A DNA stretch of 64,000 nt from an uncultured SAR116 cluster alpha proteobacterium (GCA_902524215.1 CABZCK010000001.1:62001-126000), one strand, 5' to 3'; numbered from the stretch's first letter, positions 41,426 through 52,057 are shown. Translations and numbers: made by a program. The notes: a model not told the origin generated them from the letters alone.

Positions 41426-42735
41426 TTGAATGGTCCTCTTCCAATTTGATGCAATGTGATATTTTTATTTATAAAATTTTCAGGATTTAAGGCATTTCTA
41501 AAATCAACAACTACATTTCCTTTCATAAATTTTGATAAATAAATCGCTGATAATGTTCTAAACTCGCTCCATTCAGTCAAAATAATAGTCACATCAACGT
41601 TCTCAATACAATCTTCAATATTGTCTGCAAAATATACATCTTTAATGTATTTAGAGGCTTCATCCATAGCAATAGGGTCATAAACTTTAATTTTTTTTAC
41701 ATTTTTAACTAAGGAAGGAATTAAATCTAGTGAAGGACTCTCTCTCATATCATCTGTCCCAGGCTTAAATGATAGACCTAATATTGCAACATTCATCTCT
41801 TTAATGTCATTTCCTAGTATATGATTTATTTTGTTAATAAGTGATTTCTTTCTATTCTTATTATAAGAAATTACATTATTTATGATTGACAAATCAACAT
41901 TGTTATCTGAAGCAATTTTTGATAATGCAATTGTATCTTTCGGAAAGCATGACCCTCCATACCCAGGACCAGGATGTAAAAACTTGTCGCCAATCCTTTT
42001 ATCTAAACCCATTCCTCTTGATATAAAATGAATATCGGTATTTAGGCTTTCACATAAATCTGCCATTTGATTAATAAAGGAAATTTTCATAGCTAAAAAT
42101 GCATTGGATGCATACTTTATCAATTCAGCTGAATTTAAATCTGTAAATAAAATAGGTGTTTGTATTAAATTAAGAGGTTGATAAATATTTTCCATAATTT
42201 TTTTTGACTTTTCATTTTCACAACCAATAATCACTCGATTAGGCCTCATGAAATCCTCTATAGCACTACCTTCTCTGAGAAATTCAGGATTTGATACTAC
42301 ATCAAAACTTGCATTTCTATTATGCTTTTTAATAATGTTTTTTATTTCTAAGGATGTTCCAACTGGAACTGTTGATTTTGTAATTACAACACAGTATCTT
42401 TTTAAAAGAGGCGAAAGTTCTTTTGCCACTGCGTATACATAAGTCAAATCTGCGTGACCATCACCTCTTCTCTCTGGAGTGCCTACCGCAATGAAAATTG
42501 CATCAGCATCTAATATTGATTTTTCAATTAAATTAGAAAATTTTAATTTACCATTCTTATAATTTTTTTTTACTAATATTTCCAAACCTGGTTCATAGAT
42601 AGGTAAAATCCCATTTTCTAAGTTTTTTATTTTTTCTTTATCATTGTCTACACAAACTACTTCATATCCAAATTCAGAAAAACAGGCACCTGTTACCAAT
42701 CCGACATAACCTGTACCTAACATTACAATTTTCAT
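41422..42735 (-). CDS. ugd: UDP-glucose 6-dehydrogenase
   Basis: Ugd oxidises UDP-glucose to UDP-glucuronate in two NAD+-dependent steps. It has 437 residues. NAD binding is at KIVMLGTGYVGLVTGACFSEFGYEV, then IFIAVGTPERRGDGHADLTYV, STVPVGTS and NPEFLREGSAIEDFMRPNRVIIG. The catalytic region is PGPGYGGSCFPKDTIAL, with the thiohemiacetal Cys, and the C-terminal NAVLGL-type motif reads VAILGLSFKPGTDDMRESPSL. It is divergent from galU, which makes its substrate, so the two form a sugar-nucleotide locus with the phosphohexomutase. UDP-glucuronate would feed the 3-amino-sugar enzymes at 21-23 kb or a capsule. Confidence 0.96.
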   Translation of the reverse strand: MKIVMLGTGYVGLVTGACFSEFGYEVVCVDNDKEKIKNLENGILPIYEPGLEILVKKNYKNGKLKFSNLIEKSILDADAIFIAVGTPERRGDGHADLTYVYAVAKELSPLLKRYCVVITKSTVPVGTSLEIKNIIKKHNRNASFDVVSNPEFLREGSAIEDFMRPNRVIIGCENEKSKKIMENIYQPLNLIQTPILFTDLNSAELIKYASNAFLAMKISFINQMADLCESLNTDIHFISRGMGLDKRIGDKFLHPGPGYGGSCFPKDTIALSKIASDNNVDLSIINNVISYNKNRKKSLINKINHILGNDIKEMNVAILGLSFKPGTDDMRESPSLDLIPSLVKNVKKIKVYDPIAMDEASKYIKDVYFADNIEDCIENVDVTIILTEWSEFRTLSAIYLSKFMKGNVVVDFRNALNPENFINKNITLHQIGRGPFN

Positions 42736-42802
42736 ATTTAATAATTCCTTTTATATGGATATATGCTATTTAAATATATAATTTATATCACATATATATT
42801 AC

Positions 42803-43657
42803 ATGAATGTTAAGAAAGCAATATTCCCAGTAGGAGGACTAGGCACGAGATTTCTTCCTGCCACCAAATCTATGCCTAAAGAAATGCTCCCTATAGTTGA
42901 TAAACCTCTTATTCAATATGCTGTTGAAGAAGCTGCAAATGCAGGTATAGAACAATTTATATTTGTTACAAGCAGAGGAAAATCAGCTATAGAAAACCAT
43001 TTTGATCACTCTTTTGAATTAGAAAACAATTTACTAGCAAAGGGGAAAAGGCAAACTCTAGCATCTGCTCAAGAAATGCTCAAAATACCTGGCAGTTATG
43101 CCTATGTTCGTCAACAAGAACCTGCTGGATTGGGTCACGCAATCTGGTGTGCAAGACATCTAATTCAAAATGAATCCTTTGCCGTTATACTTGCTGATGA
43201 TTTAATTTTTGGACAATCAACAACAAAAGAAATGATTAAAAATTATACTTCAGGAAACATGGTTGCTATTATGGAAGTTGATAAACAAAAAGTTTCATCT
43301 TATGGCATTGTCAAAGTAGATAACAGCAATAAAGATTTAATGCAGGTAAATCAAATGGTTGAAAAACCTTCTGTAGAAAATGCTCCTAGTAATTTAGCAA
43401 TAATTGGAAGGTATATTCTTGATCATAAAGTTTTTGATGTTTTAGAAAAACAAGAACGTGGGGCAAGTCAAGAAATACAACTCACTGACGCAATCTCTTC
43501 TCAATTGGACAGAGTACCTTGTCTCGGATATAGAATCAAAAATGAAAGATTTGACTGTGGATCAAAGCTTGGATTTTTACAAGCTAATATATCATTTGCT
43601 TTAAATAGAAAAGATTTAGATTCTGATCTCAGTAATTGGTTAAAAACGATAGTTTAA
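42803..43657 (+). CDS. galU: UTP-glucose-1-phosphate uridylyltransferase
   Basis: GalU makes UDP-glucose from glucose-1-phosphate and UTP. It has 284 residues. The N-terminus has the nucleotide-binding AIFPVGGLGTRFLPATKSMPKEMLPIVDKPLI. FVTSRGKSAIENHFD, QEPAGLGHAIWCA, FAVILADDLIFG (metal Asp), MVEKPSVENAPSNLAIIGRYIL and RFDCGSKLGFLQANI complete the family pattern. It diverges from ugd and is followed by a phosphomannomutase/phosphoglucomutase 5 nt after its stop; together they supply UDP-glucose and UDP-glucuronate. Confidence 0.96.
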   Translation: MNVKKAIFPVGGLGTRFLPATKSMPKEMLPIVDKPLIQYAVEEAANAGIEQFIFVTSRGKSAIENHFDHSFELENNLLAKGKRQTLASAQEMLKIPGSYAYVRQQEPAGLGHAIWCARHLIQNESFAVILADDLIFGQSTTKEMIKNYTSGNMVAIMEVDKQKVSSYGIVKVDNSNKDLMQVNQMVEKPSVENAPSNLAIIGRYILDHKVFDVLEKQERGASQEIQLTDAISSQLDRVPCLGYRIKNERFDCGSKLGFLQANISFALNRKDLDSDLSNWLKTIV

Positions 43658-43662
43658 TCAAA

Positions 43663-45066
43663 ATGTACAAACATAATTTTCATCCTAGCATTTTAAGAGA
43701 ATACGATATCAGAGGCATAATAAATGAAACTCTTTTTGAAAAAGATGCTTTTATGATTGGTTATTTTTTTGGATTAATTTGCAAAGAAAAAAATCTTAAT
43801 AGTGAAACAAATATTGTAATCAGTATGGATGGAAGATTGTCTAGTCCAGATTTAAAAAAACAAACAATATCTGGTTTAACCATATCAGGCTGTAATGTAA
43901 TTGATATAGGATTAAATCCAACACCCATTTTATACTTTGGAAGTCATAATTTACATGCTGATGGCGCAATTCAAATTACAGGGAGTCATAATCCAAAAAA
44001 TTACAATGGTTTTAAAATGATGATAAAAAATGAACCATTTTTTGGAAAAGATATTCAAAAATTAGGAATTAAAGCTAAATCAGGTTCAAACATTAACATG
44101 AATGGTAGTATTGAAAGTTTAGATTTAGATAAAAAGTACTTAGAAAAGATTTTAATGCCATTAGCTAATGCCAAAAATTTAAAAGATAAAAAAATTATTT
44201 GGGACTGCGGGAATGGTGCTACTGGAGATATAATTAATAAAATGGTAAAATTAATACCATGTGAAAATACTGTTTTGTATCCAGAGATAGATGGTAATTT
44301 TCCAAATCATCATCCTGATCCAAGTAACGAAAGTAATTTAATCGAACTTAAACAAGAAGTAAAAAGACAAAATGCTGACTTTGGATTTGCATTTGATGGA
44401 GACGGAGACAGAGTTGGTGTTATAAACAACAAGTTAGAGTTAATTGCAGGCGATGTATTAACAACATTTTTAGCTCAATCTATATCTGAAAAAAAATACC
44501 CAATTATTTTAGATGTGAAATCTAGTCAAAAATGTAAACAATTTTTAGAAAACTTAGACTATGAAGTTTTAATTTGGAAAACAGGACATTCTAACATAAA
44601 AACAAAAATGAAAAAGATTAAGTCTCAATTTGCAGGTGAGATGTCTGGTCATATCTTTTTTGGAGACACATATTACGGATATGACGACGCTATATACTCA
44701 AGTATGAGGTTTCTAGCACTAATTGAACAAAACTATAACTTAAATAAATTTTTGAATTATTTCAAAAATAATTTTTCTACACCAGAAATTAAAATCAAAT
44801 GTTCTGATGATAAAAAATTTAGTGTAATTGAAAATTTAAAACTTAAGATTAAAGATAAATATACAACTAGACATTGTAATTTTATTGATGGTATTAGAGT
44901 AGATTTAGATATTGGCTGGTATCTAATCAGAGCAAGTAATACAGAAAATTCTTTAATTATAAGAATTGATGGTAATACAAAAGAAAATTTTGTAAATTTA
45001 TCTAAAGAAGTTGATGCTTTATTGAAAAGTGAGAAAATAATTGTAAATGATATTTTGCAAGTTTAA
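43663..45066 (+). CDS. Phosphomannomutase/phosphoglucomutase (AlgC/ManB family)
   Basis: This alpha-D-phosphohexomutase of 467 residues (ATG 43663; a TTG-started frame upstream would run back into galU) has SILREYDIRGIINE at the start. The phosphoserine loop is ITGSHNPKNYNGFKMM (about 97-112), the metal loop is FAFDGDGDRVGVIN (about 243-256), the sugar-specificity loop is GEMSGHIFF, and the phosphate-binding RIDGNTKEN is near the end. GEMSGH is shared by dual phosphomannomutase/phosphoglucomutases. It likely makes glucose-1-phosphate for GalU and/or mannose-1-phosphate. Confidence 0.92.
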   Translation: MYKHNFHPSILREYDIRGIINETLFEKDAFMIGYFFGLICKEKNLNSETNIVISMDGRLSSPDLKKQTISGLTISGCNVIDIGLNPTPILYFGSHNLHADGAIQITGSHNPKNYNGFKMMIKNEPFFGKDIQKLGIKAKSGSNINMNGSIESLDLDKKYLEKILMPLANAKNLKDKKIIWDCGNGATGDIINKMVKLIPCENTVLYPEIDGNFPNHHPDPSNESNLIELKQEVKRQNADFGFAFDGDGDRVGVINNKLELIAGDVLTTFLAQSISEKKYPIILDVKSSQKCKQFLENLDYEVLIWKTGHSNIKTKMKKIKSQFAGEMSGHIFFGDTYYGYDDAIYSSMRFLALIEQNYNLNKFLNYFKNNFSTPEIKIKCSDDKKFSVIENLKLKIKDKYTTRHCNFIDGIRVDLDIGWYLIRASNTENSLIIRIDGNTKENFVNLSKEVDALLKSEKIIVNDILQV

Positions 45067-45081
45067 TTGTAAAGGTAGGTT

Positions 45082-47253
45082 ATGGAAAATTTAGAAATTA
45101 AAAGCTCTTTAAAAGTTTCAAAATTGTTAAGTCAATTTTTGGAAAATGAAGTTCTTAATAAGTTGGATTTAAATGTTGATAAGTTTTGGGAAGATTTTGA
45201 TCATGTAATTAAAGTTTTTGCTCCAAAAAATGAAAATCTCTTAAAGAAAAGAGAAGACATAAAAAAGAAAATTGATACATATTATATTTCAAACAAAGAT
45301 AAACCATATAATCATGAAGACTACATCAATTTTCTAAAGGAAATTGATTATATTGTTCCTGAAGGGCCAGACTTCAATATCAGTACAGAAAATGTAGATA
45401 TGGAAATTGCAAATATACCTGGTCCACAACTTGTAGTTCCTGTAACAAATGCAAGGTATTCTATAAATGCGGCTAATGCTAGATGGGGTAGTTTATATGA
45501 TGCATTATATGGTACAGATTTAATATCTGAAGAAAATGGTTGTGAAAAAGGAAATAGTTATAATTCAAAAAGAGGTGAAAAGGTTATAGCTTTTGCTAAA
45601 GATTTTTTAGATAAGTATTTTCCTCTCTCGAATGGATCTCACGCAGAGGTCACAAATTATTCTGTAATAGATAATGAGCTAACAATTAAACTGTCAGATA
45701 ATACTGAAACAAATTTGAGAGAAAATAATAAATACATTGGGTTTAATAAAATTAATGAAGATATTTATGAAGTTCTTTTAAAAAATAATAATCTTCATGT
45801 TATCTTATCATTCGATAAAAACTCCTTGATTGGGTCAAGTGACAAGTCTTCTCTTCAAGATGTTATTCTTGAATCTGCAATAACTACTATCCAAGATTGT
45901 GAAGACTCTGTAGCTACTGTAGATGCAGAAGATAAAATTTTAGCCTATAAGAATTGGCTTGGTTTAATGAAAGGTGATCTTGAAGATACCTTTGAAAAAA
46001 ATGGGAAAAAAATTGTAAGAAAACTTAACAAAACAAAAGTTTTCAAAACAAAAAATGGTGAATTACATTTATCAGGATTGTCCTTAATGCTTATTAGAAA
46101 TGTTGGGCATTTAATGACAAATCCGGCTATTATTTATTCTGAAAATAAAGAAGTACCCGAAGGAATTATGGATACAGTTATTACTACCATGATATCCATG
46201 TTTGATCTTAAAAATGGGAAAAATAACTCTAAAACTGGCTCTGTATATATAGTAAAACCAAAAATGCATGGCCCTGAAGAAGTTGCTTTTACAATTGAAT
46301 TATTTGCTGCAGTTGAAAATATGCTTGGATTATCAAATAATACTATAAAAATTGGTATTATGGATGAAGAAAGAAGAACTACAATAAATTTAAAAGAATG
46401 TATTAGGCATGCTAAAGAACGTCTAGTATTTATCAATACTGGATTTCTAGATAGAACTGGAGATGAAATACATACCGCAATGGAAAGTGGACCCATAATA
46501 CCCAAAGCAGAAATAAAAGGTGCTGAATGGATAAACGCTTACGAAGATAATAATGTTTTAGTAGGACTAAAATGTGGTTTGTCTGGCAAAGCACAAATCG
46601 GAAAAGGTATGTGGGCAATGCCAGATCTGATGAAAGATATGTATGAACAAAAAATACAACATCCTAAAAGTGGTGCAAATACAGCATGGGTACCAAGTCC
46701 AACGGCTGCTACTATACATGCACTTCACTATCATGAAATTGACGTATTTGAGGAACAGAAAAAAATAAGTAATCTAAATAATAACACTGACCTACAGTCA
46801 AAGATTCTTACTCCTCCAATTGCATTTGGTTATAACTGGTCTCCAGAAGATATAGAGAGGGAAATAGACAATAATTCTCAAGGGATTCTAGGTTACGTTG
46901 TGAGATGGGTTGATCAAGGTGTTGGTTGTTCAAAAGTTCCTGATATTAATAATGTAGGTTTAATGGAAGACAGAGCAACATGCAGAATTTCTAGCCAACA
47001 TTTAGCTAACTGGTTACATCATAATATTATTACCAAAGATCAAGCGATTACATCATTAAAAAAAATGGCTAAAATTGTTGATAAACAAAATGAAAATGAT
47101 ACTAATTATAAAAAAATGTCTGAGAATTATGATGGTTCTCTTGCTTTCCAAGCAGCTGTAGACCTTGTTTTTAAAGGTACTACAAGTCCCTCAGGTTATA
47201 CTGAGCCAGTACTTCATGAACGAAGGCTAGAGTTAAAGAGTTTAAGCCGTTAG
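45082..47253 (+). CDS. glcB: Malate synthase G
   Basis: GlcB condenses glyoxylate with acetyl-CoA to malate. It has 723 residues, the size of isoform G. Visible blocks are [44 protein letters not shown]-type [50 protein letters not shown] (catalytic Arg and metal Glu region), [40 protein letters not shown] and the C-terminal [19 protein letters not shown] with the catalytic Asp region. The ribosome site AGGTAGG precedes the ATG. Isocitrate lyase is not in the window, so glyoxylate may come from glycolate, purines or other sources. Confidence 0.97.
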   Translation: MENLEIKSSLKVSKLLSQFLENEVLNKLDLNVDKFWEDFDHVIKVFAPKNENLLKKREDIKKKIDTYYISNKDKPYNHEDYINFLKEIDYIVPEGPDFNISTENVDMEIANIPGPQLVVPVTNARYSINAANARWGSLYDALYGTDLISEENGCEKGNSYNSKRGEKVIAFAKDFLDKYFPLSNGSHAEVTNYSVIDNELTIKLSDNTETNLRENNKYIGFNKINEDIYEVLLKNNNLHVILSFDKNSLIGSSDKSSLQDVILESAITTIQDCEDSVATVDAEDKILAYKNWLGLMKGDLEDTFEKNGKKIVRKLNKTKVFKTKNGELHLSGLSLMLIRNVGHLMTNPAIIYSENKEVPEGIMDTVITTMISMFDLKNGKNNSKTGSVYIVKPKMHGPEEVAFTIELFAAVENMLGLSNNTIKIGIMDEERRTTINLKECIRHAKERLVFINTGFLDRTGDEIHTAMESGPIIPKAEIKGAEWINAYEDNNVLVGLKCGLSGKAQIGKGMWAMPDLMKDMYEQKIQHPKSGANTAWVPSPTAATIHALHYHEIDVFEEQKKISNLNNNTDLQSKILTPPIAFGYNWSPEDIEREIDNNSQGILGYVVRWVDQGVGCSKVPDINNVGLMEDRATCRISSQHLANWLHHNIITKDQAITSLKKMAKIVDKQNENDTNYKKMSENYDGSLAFQAAVDLVFKGTTSPSGYTEPVLHERRLELKSLSR

Positions 47254-48318
47254 TTTAATTGTATTTCTTAAATGGTCTATTGGTATTAATCTACCAGATC
47301 TATTTATATGCCAAAAGGTCCAGCCATTACAAGCAGGTAGTCCTTGTAATGCCGCGCCTACTGAATGAATAGAGCCTTTATTATCTCTAGAAATTAAACT
47401 TCCATCGGCTCTCACTTTTGCAGTCCATCTTTTTCTCAGATCTGTTAAAATCTCACCTGGAATTATAAGACCTTTTTCTATGAGTGATCCAAATGGAATT
47501 CTTTTCACCTTCTCTTTTGGAGGCATTTGAATCAATTCAACATGCTCGATTTTTTGAGTATTATTTATACGTTCTTGAGCAGAACTGACATAATTTAAAT
47601 CTTGCTCAATACCTATGAAATTTCTATTCAACTTCTTTGCTGCAGCTCCAGTCGTTCCTGTCCCAAAAAAAGGGTCAAGTATAGTATCATTAACATTTGA
47701 GCTAGCTAGCAAAATTCTACTTATTAAACTTTCAGGTTTTTGAGTAGGATGTATCTTTACACCATCCTCATCTTTTAATCTCTCTTTACCATTACATATA
47801 GGAAGATTCCAATCAGATCTCATTTGTAAATCGCCATTAAGAGATTTCATGGATTCATAGTTAAAAGTATATTTTGAGTTTTTATTTTTTGAAACCCAAA
47901 TGATAGTTTCGTGAGCATTTGTAAATCTTTTTCCACGAAAATTAGGCATTGGATTACTCTTGATCCAAACAACATCATTCAAAATCCAAAATCCTAAATT
48001 TTGAAGCATAAAACCAATTCTAAAAATATTATGGTAAGAACCTATAACCCACATAGAACCATGTGATTTTAGAATTTTTCTACAGCTCTTTAACCAACTC
48101 AAAGTAAAATCATCATAATGTTCAAAACTATCGAAATTATCCCAATTTTCTTTCACTCCATCAACTTTAGTTTGATCTGGGCGCAACAAAGTTTTAGATA
48201 ATTGTAAATTATATGGAGGATCTGCAAAAATGAGGTCAACAGAATTTTCAGGGATTTTTTTTAATATATCTAGAGAGTTTCCATGGATAATTTTATTTTT
48301 TATTTTTTCAATATTCAT
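47242..48318 (-). CDS. ccrM: Cell-cycle DNA adenine methyltransferase CcrM (GANTC)
   Basis: CcrM is the alphaproteobacterial orphan N6-adenine methyltransferase that methylates GANTC once per cell cycle. It has 358 residues. The catalytic motif is [13 protein letters not shown] (DPPY near residue 32), then [46 protein letters not shown] and the SAM motif [27 protein letters not shown]-terminal domain of about 90 residues ([30 protein letters not shown] and [10 protein letters not shown]) is specific to CcrM-type enzymes. It overlaps the end of glcB by 12 nt. The neighbour rnhB, 118 nt upstream, is a frequent alphaproteobacterial partner. Confidence 0.96.
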   Translation of the reverse strand: MNIEKIKNKIIHGNSLDILKKIPENSVDLIFADPPYNLQLSKTLLRPDQTKVDGVKENWDNFDSFEHYDDFTLSWLKSCRKILKSHGSMWVIGSYHNIFRIGFMLQNLGFWILNDVVWIKSNPMPNFRGKRFTNAHETIIWVSKNKNSKYTFNYESMKSLNGDLQMRSDWNLPICNGKERLKDEDGVKIHPTQKPESLISRILLASSNVNDTILDPFFGTGTTGAAAKKLNRNFIGIEQDLNYVSSAQERINNTQKIEHVELIQMPPKEKVKRIPFGSLIEKGLIIPGEILTDLRKRWTAKVRADGSLISRDNKGSIHSVGAALQGLPACNGWTFWHINRSGRLIPIDHLRNTIKLTA

Positions 48319-48436
48319 TGTTTATATCTTGTTAATAAGCACTTAATATAATGTGATAAAATTATAAAAATTCAATCAAGTCAATAGTTTATAATGTAAT
48401 AAATATTTACTAACAATATGTAGATTTATTTTTCCA

Positions 48437-49111
48437 CTAAGTACAAAATATTGTACTTATAGGCTTAAAATTTCTTCTATGAATTTTTGTTATTCCACAT
48501 TTTATAATCATTTCTCTATGCTCTTTTGTTCCATAACCAACATTATTTTTAAAATTATATTGTGGGTACAATAAGTGCTGTTGAAACATTATAGTATCTC
48601 GAGTCTCTTTTGCTATAATACTAGCAAGAGCTATAGACATTACTTTTGAATCTCCTCTAACAATGCTATAAATTTTTATTCTATTTCTAATAAGATCATA
48701 TAATTCTTTAAATATTTTAAATTTTGGCAGTCTATTTCCATCTAAAAATATGTCAAAAAATAATTTTTTTTTAGTTATAAAATTAAAATTTTGAATCATT
48801 AAAACAACTGCCCTAAGTGCAGCTAAATCATTACTTGCATTTATTCCAAATTTTTCAATCTCTTTTACTGTTGAACATCCTATGGAGTATTTGGAAAAAG
48901 TTGATGAGGATACTAATACTTTTCTTCTATCTCTTTTAATCAATTTTTTTGAATCATTTATTTTTGGCAAACTTTTAAATTTGGAAGGATAAATATATGA
49001 TGCACAACTCAAAACTGGGCCTGCCCAACAGCCGCGCCCTACTTCATCAACTCCTATCATTACTCTTTCAGAATTATGAAGATATTTTTTTTCTTCAAAA
49101 AGATCTGGCAC
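48437..49111 (-). CDS. rnhB: Ribonuclease HII
   Basis: RNase HII nicks RNA:DNA hybrids and single ribonucleotides in DNA. It has 224 residues. The catalytic DEVGRG motif is in MIGVDEVGRGCWAGPVLSCA (about 20-39), followed by NDSKKLIKRDR. FLDGNRLPK carries the second catalytic Asp. GDSKVMSIALASIIAKETRD is the conserved G-x-SAS-type block, with VGYGTKEHREMI near the end. There is no long N-terminal extension. It lies between moaB (13 nt) and ccrM. Confidence 0.96.
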   Translation of the reverse strand: MPDLFEEKKYLHNSERVMIGVDEVGRGCWAGPVLSCASYIYPSKFKSLPKINDSKKLIKRDRRKVLVSSSTFSKYSIGCSTVKEIEKFGINASNDLAALRAVVLMIQNFNFITKKKLFFDIFLDGNRLPKFKIFKELYDLIRNRIKIYSIVRGDSKVMSIALASIIAKETRDTIMFQQHLLYPQYNFKNNVGYGTKEHREMIIKCGITKIHRRNFKPISTIFCT

Positions 49112-49124
49112 TCAATTTAACTTT

Positions 49125-49661
49125 TTATGTTTCATTTAATCTAGGAAGAATTTCTACAAAATTACATGGCTTATGTCTAATATCTAATTGAAATTTTAAT
49201 ATTTCTTCCCAAGCGTCTTTACAAGCAGAAGGAGATCCAGGCAAACAGAATATATATTTTCCATTTTTTGTTCCTGCAATAGCTCTGCTTTGTATTGTAG
49301 AAGTACCAATTTTTTTATATGATATAAATCTGAATAATTCACCAAAGCCATCAATCTTTTTATCAAAATAAGTTTCTAAGACATCTACTGTTATATCTCT
49401 ACCTGTTAATCCTGTTCCACCTGAAGTAATAATGACATCTAGATTTTTATTTTTTATCCATTTATTCAAAATCAATAAAATTTCTCTAGGCTCGTCTTGT
49501 ACAATTTGTCTCAACAAACATGTATGACCGTAATCTTCTATTAGTTTTATTAAAATTGATCCTGATTTATCATTATCAAAGTTTCGTGTATCTGATATTG
49601 TTAATATAGCTATATTAATTCCAAAAAATTCTATTGATTTATCTATCATCTTTATATTCAT
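49125..49661 (-). CDS. moaB: Molybdopterin adenylyltransferase-like protein MoaB
   Basis: MoaB/MogA-type proteins adenylate molybdopterin. The protein of about 178 residues has FFGINIAILTISDTRNFDNDKSG at the start, then LDVIITSGGTGLTGRDITVDVLETYFDKKIDGFGELFR (the SGGTG nucleotide loop and the DxT motif). It continues with GTSTIQSRAIAGTKNGKYIFCLPGSPSACKDAWEEIL. The start may be ATG 49661 or ATG 49649; a GTG at 49679 would lengthen the overlap with the transglycosylase gene. The molybdenum-cofactor role rests on family; no other Mo genes are in the window. Confidence 0.92.
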   Translation of the reverse strand: MNIKMIDKSIEFFGINIAILTISDTRNFDNDKSGSILIKLIEDYGHTCLLRQIVQDEPREILLILNKWIKNKNLDVIITSGGTGLTGRDITVDVLETYFDKKIDGFGELFRFISYKKIGTSTIQSRAIAGTKNGKYIFCLPGSPSACKDAWEEILKFQLDIRHKPCNFVEILPRLNET

Positions 49662-51396
49662 ATTTTGGGATGCTTCCACTTGCCAATTTAAATAACAAAT
49701 TAGGTTTTTCTTTTAGTCTAATTTTATATATCCATAAATTCGTAAGTACTAATTTAATGTAATTTCTAGTTTGTCTAGCAGGCAATGTTTCAATCATAAA
49801 AATAGGATCAATTTCAGTTTTATTTAAATTTTTTGACCATTTACTAAAGTTTCCTGGGCCGGCGTTATAAGAGGCTAACATTTTACTTAAATCTTTTTTT
49901 ACTAAATCTAAGTTTAAAAGAAATTTTATATATTTGGACGCAACGTATAAATTTTTTTCTTCATCATATAACATCTCTTTTTTTCGGTAAGCTCTATTTT
50001 TCATTATAAATGAGGCTGTTGACGGTAAAACTTGCATCAAGCCTAATGCATTTGCATAGCTCTTGGCTCTAGGATTAAACCCAGATTCTTGTCTTGATAT
50101 TGAAAATAAAAGAGATTTATCTTTAATTGGCAGAGATGAAAAATTCCAATCTGGAATTGGATATAAGCCTCCTAGAATAATTTTATTGTAATCATTCCTT
50201 AAAATAGCAGATAATCTAAAAGCAAATCCAGGCATGTTATTTTTAGAAGCAAAAGATATAATTTGTGGATATTCTTTTTCATTAAAGTTAAAAATTATTT
50301 TTCTAAATTCTCTAGACGCTTTATGATATTCTGAAATTTGTATTAAAGCTAAAACTCTTCTTCCTCCATTTAATGATTTCAATTTTAAGATAAATTGTTT
50401 TGTTATATTTTCTAAATTAAAATCATAACTATCTTGGTAACCTAGTGCAGCTTTACTTAGTGTGGAATAAAAAGTCCTATCGTATTTAATTGCGCTGTAT
50501 AAATATTTATTTACCTTTTTAAATTCGCCCATATGATAGGCAACCTTTGCTGACCAAAAACTTCCTGCAGATAAAATACTTTCTGGACCTTTTTTTAACT
50601 CCGAAAGGTTTTTGAAAAACCATTTAGCTTCTTTGAGATTTCCTAATCTCCAAGAAGCTAATCCTCCAGACCAAAAAGCTAATGCATTTTCGTGTCCAGA
50701 TAGACTTATTGATATTCTTGCTTGTCTTAAACTTTTTTGATCTTTTTTAAAAATAAAATATGCATGCGCAAGTTCTGACCTTAATTGAGCTAATTCTTGA
50801 GAAGTGAGCTTTTGTTTTGTTTTTTTTGTTGATAGAAAATTATCGGCATAGTCTAGATTTTTTCTTCTAATAGCTCTTCTTACTTTTATTGAAATAATAA
50901 AGGCGTCTTTTTTATATCTTGAATTTGCAAGAGGAAAGGTTGGTTTAATTAAATCTTTAGATATATTTCCATAACCATTTAAAAAGTTTCCAGTCGGCTT
51001 TTTGGGTGATTTTGATTTAACTGGTTTTCTTCTTAACGCAATCCTATGAATTTTGTAAGCATCTGGATGATCATGATACTCATTTAACCAATCTTTTAAT
51101 TCTTTATAAGAACTCCTCCACCCAGTTGGATGTAAATATTTATTAGCATTTAATGTGCCTATTAGGATTTTATTATCAATTTTCTTTTTTAGTTGTTCTA
51201 TTTTTTTCCATGTTTTTGAATTTCTATTTTTAATTTGCTTAGATTGTAATTTAAAAACTTTTTTATATATCTTTATATCGGATTTACTTAATATATTAAT
51301 TTTTAGATTATTGTCTGCAAATGAATAGCTTGAACTTAAATATACACTAAATAACAGAATTAAAAAAAAGTTTAAGTATTTATAATTACGAATCAT
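49639..51396 (-). CDS. Soluble lytic murein transglycosylase (Slt family)
   Basis: This 585-residue exported protein has a signal peptide (FFLILLFSVYLSSSYSFA about residues 10-27) and a long superhelical middle with TPR-like repeats (ENALAFWSGGLASWRLGNLKEAKWFFKNL). The C-terminal lysozyme-like domain has the catalytic Glu in FSISRQESGFNPRAKSYANALGLMQVLPSTASFI and KMLASYNAGPGNFSKW. It would cleave peptidoglycan with 1,6-anhydro product formation. It lies between a degenerate UDG-like gene (11-nt overlap) and moaB (about 23-nt overlap). Confidence 0.92.
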   Translation of the reverse strand: MIRNYKYLNFFLILLFSVYLSSSYSFADNNLKINILSKSDIKIYKKVFKLQSKQIKNRNSKTWKKIEQLKKKIDNKILIGTLNANKYLHPTGWRSSYKELKDWLNEYHDHPDAYKIHRIALRRKPVKSKSPKKPTGNFLNGYGNISKDLIKPTFPLANSRYKKDAFIISIKVRRAIRRKNLDYADNFLSTKKTKQKLTSQELAQLRSELAHAYFIFKKDQKSLRQARISISLSGHENALAFWSGGLASWRLGNLKEAKWFFKNLSELKKGPESILSAGSFWSAKVAYHMGEFKKVNKYLYSAIKYDRTFYSTLSKAALGYQDSYDFNLENITKQFILKLKSLNGGRRVLALIQISEYHKASREFRKIIFNFNEKEYPQIISFASKNNMPGFAFRLSAILRNDYNKIILGGLYPIPDWNFSSLPIKDKSLLFSISRQESGFNPRAKSYANALGLMQVLPSTASFIMKNRAYRKKEMLYDEEKNLYVASKYIKFLLNLDLVKKDLSKMLASYNAGPGNFSKWSKNLNKTEIDPIFMIETLPARQTRNYIKLVLTNLWIYKIRLKEKPNLLFKLASGSIPKYEYKDDR

Positions 51397-52003
51397 CTAA
51401 CTTTACCTTTAATAATTTTAAATTTGACCAAGCCTCTCGTTTTAATCTTTGGTTTTTAATTATATTCGAGACTGAAGGAATTTTAAAATAGTTAAAATTT
51501 AAATTATTTTTATAGACATTTAAATATCGGTTTAATTCATCTGAGCACATATCAATAAAAATTTTAGGTCTTAAAATTGCAAAATATAATTTTAAGATTT
51601 CATTTATTTTTTCAAAGTCGTTTTTTTCCATTTTTGCTAAATCAATATTAATAATAAAAAATTCATCAATATGTTTCCCAATCGAAATAAACATTTTTTC
51701 TAATAACTTTGGTTGATTTTTTTTAAAATGATCGAAATTTGTTGAATTGGTCTCCTCAGATAGTAATAAAATGTTTTTTGAAGAAATATTATAATTTCTT
51801 AAAACTAACTGAAAGTTATTTTTAATTTGCCACTCTTTAACAAAATTATCTACATCTTTAATACTTTTAAAATTTTCTTCTATTTTACTTTGCTTTATTT
51901 TTAAATATTTTTTTTTAGAAAAAGATATATTTAATCCTAAATCTACTAAAAAATTGGTATAATTTTTAACCATTAAAAATTCATTTTCATTTTTTTGTTC
52001 CAT
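51386..52003 (-). CDS. Degenerate uracil-DNA-glycosylase-like protein
   Basis: This 205-residue protein occupies the place before the transglycosylase gene where I recall alphaproteobacteria carrying a family 4/5 uracil-DNA glycosylase. Its middle follows that fold's pattern: LLEKMFISIGKHIDEFFIINIDLAK parallels LL..ML..IGL.R..VYITNVVK, and LKLYFAILRPKIFIDMCSDELNRYL parallels the ..PFL..QI.LL.PKVI..LG..A...LL helix and strand. The active-site GEAPG region is SEETNS here, and no Fe-S cysteine set is seen. It is therefore probably catalytically dead or repurposed. The similarity is weak and the name tentative. It diverges from the TPR lipoprotein gene. Confidence 0.45.
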   Translation of the reverse strand: MEQKNENEFLMVKNYTNFLVDLGLNISFSKKKYLKIKQSKIEENFKSIKDVDNFVKEWQIKNNFQLVLRNYNISSKNILLLSEETNSTNFDHFKKNQPKLLEKMFISIGKHIDEFFIINIDLAKMEKNDFEKINEILKLYFAILRPKIFIDMCSDELNRYLNVYKNNLNFNYFKIPSVSNIIKNQRLKREAWSNLKLLKVKLDDS

Positions 52004-52042
52004 TATGATTATGATAGGATAATTTTATGATATCGTATATAC

Positions 52043-52048
52043 TATAAT
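52043..52048 (+). promoter_or_regulatory. Perfect -10 box just upstream of the TPR lipoprotein
   Basis: TATAAT at 52043-52048 lies 10 nt before the GTG at 52058. A start of transcription 7 nt downstream would fall within 2-3 nt of that GTG, so the transcript may be leaderless. No convincing -35 box is seen 17 nt upstream (only TAATTTTATG-like AT-rich DNA). Confidence 0.4.
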
Positions 52049-52057
52049 GTGGTACTG

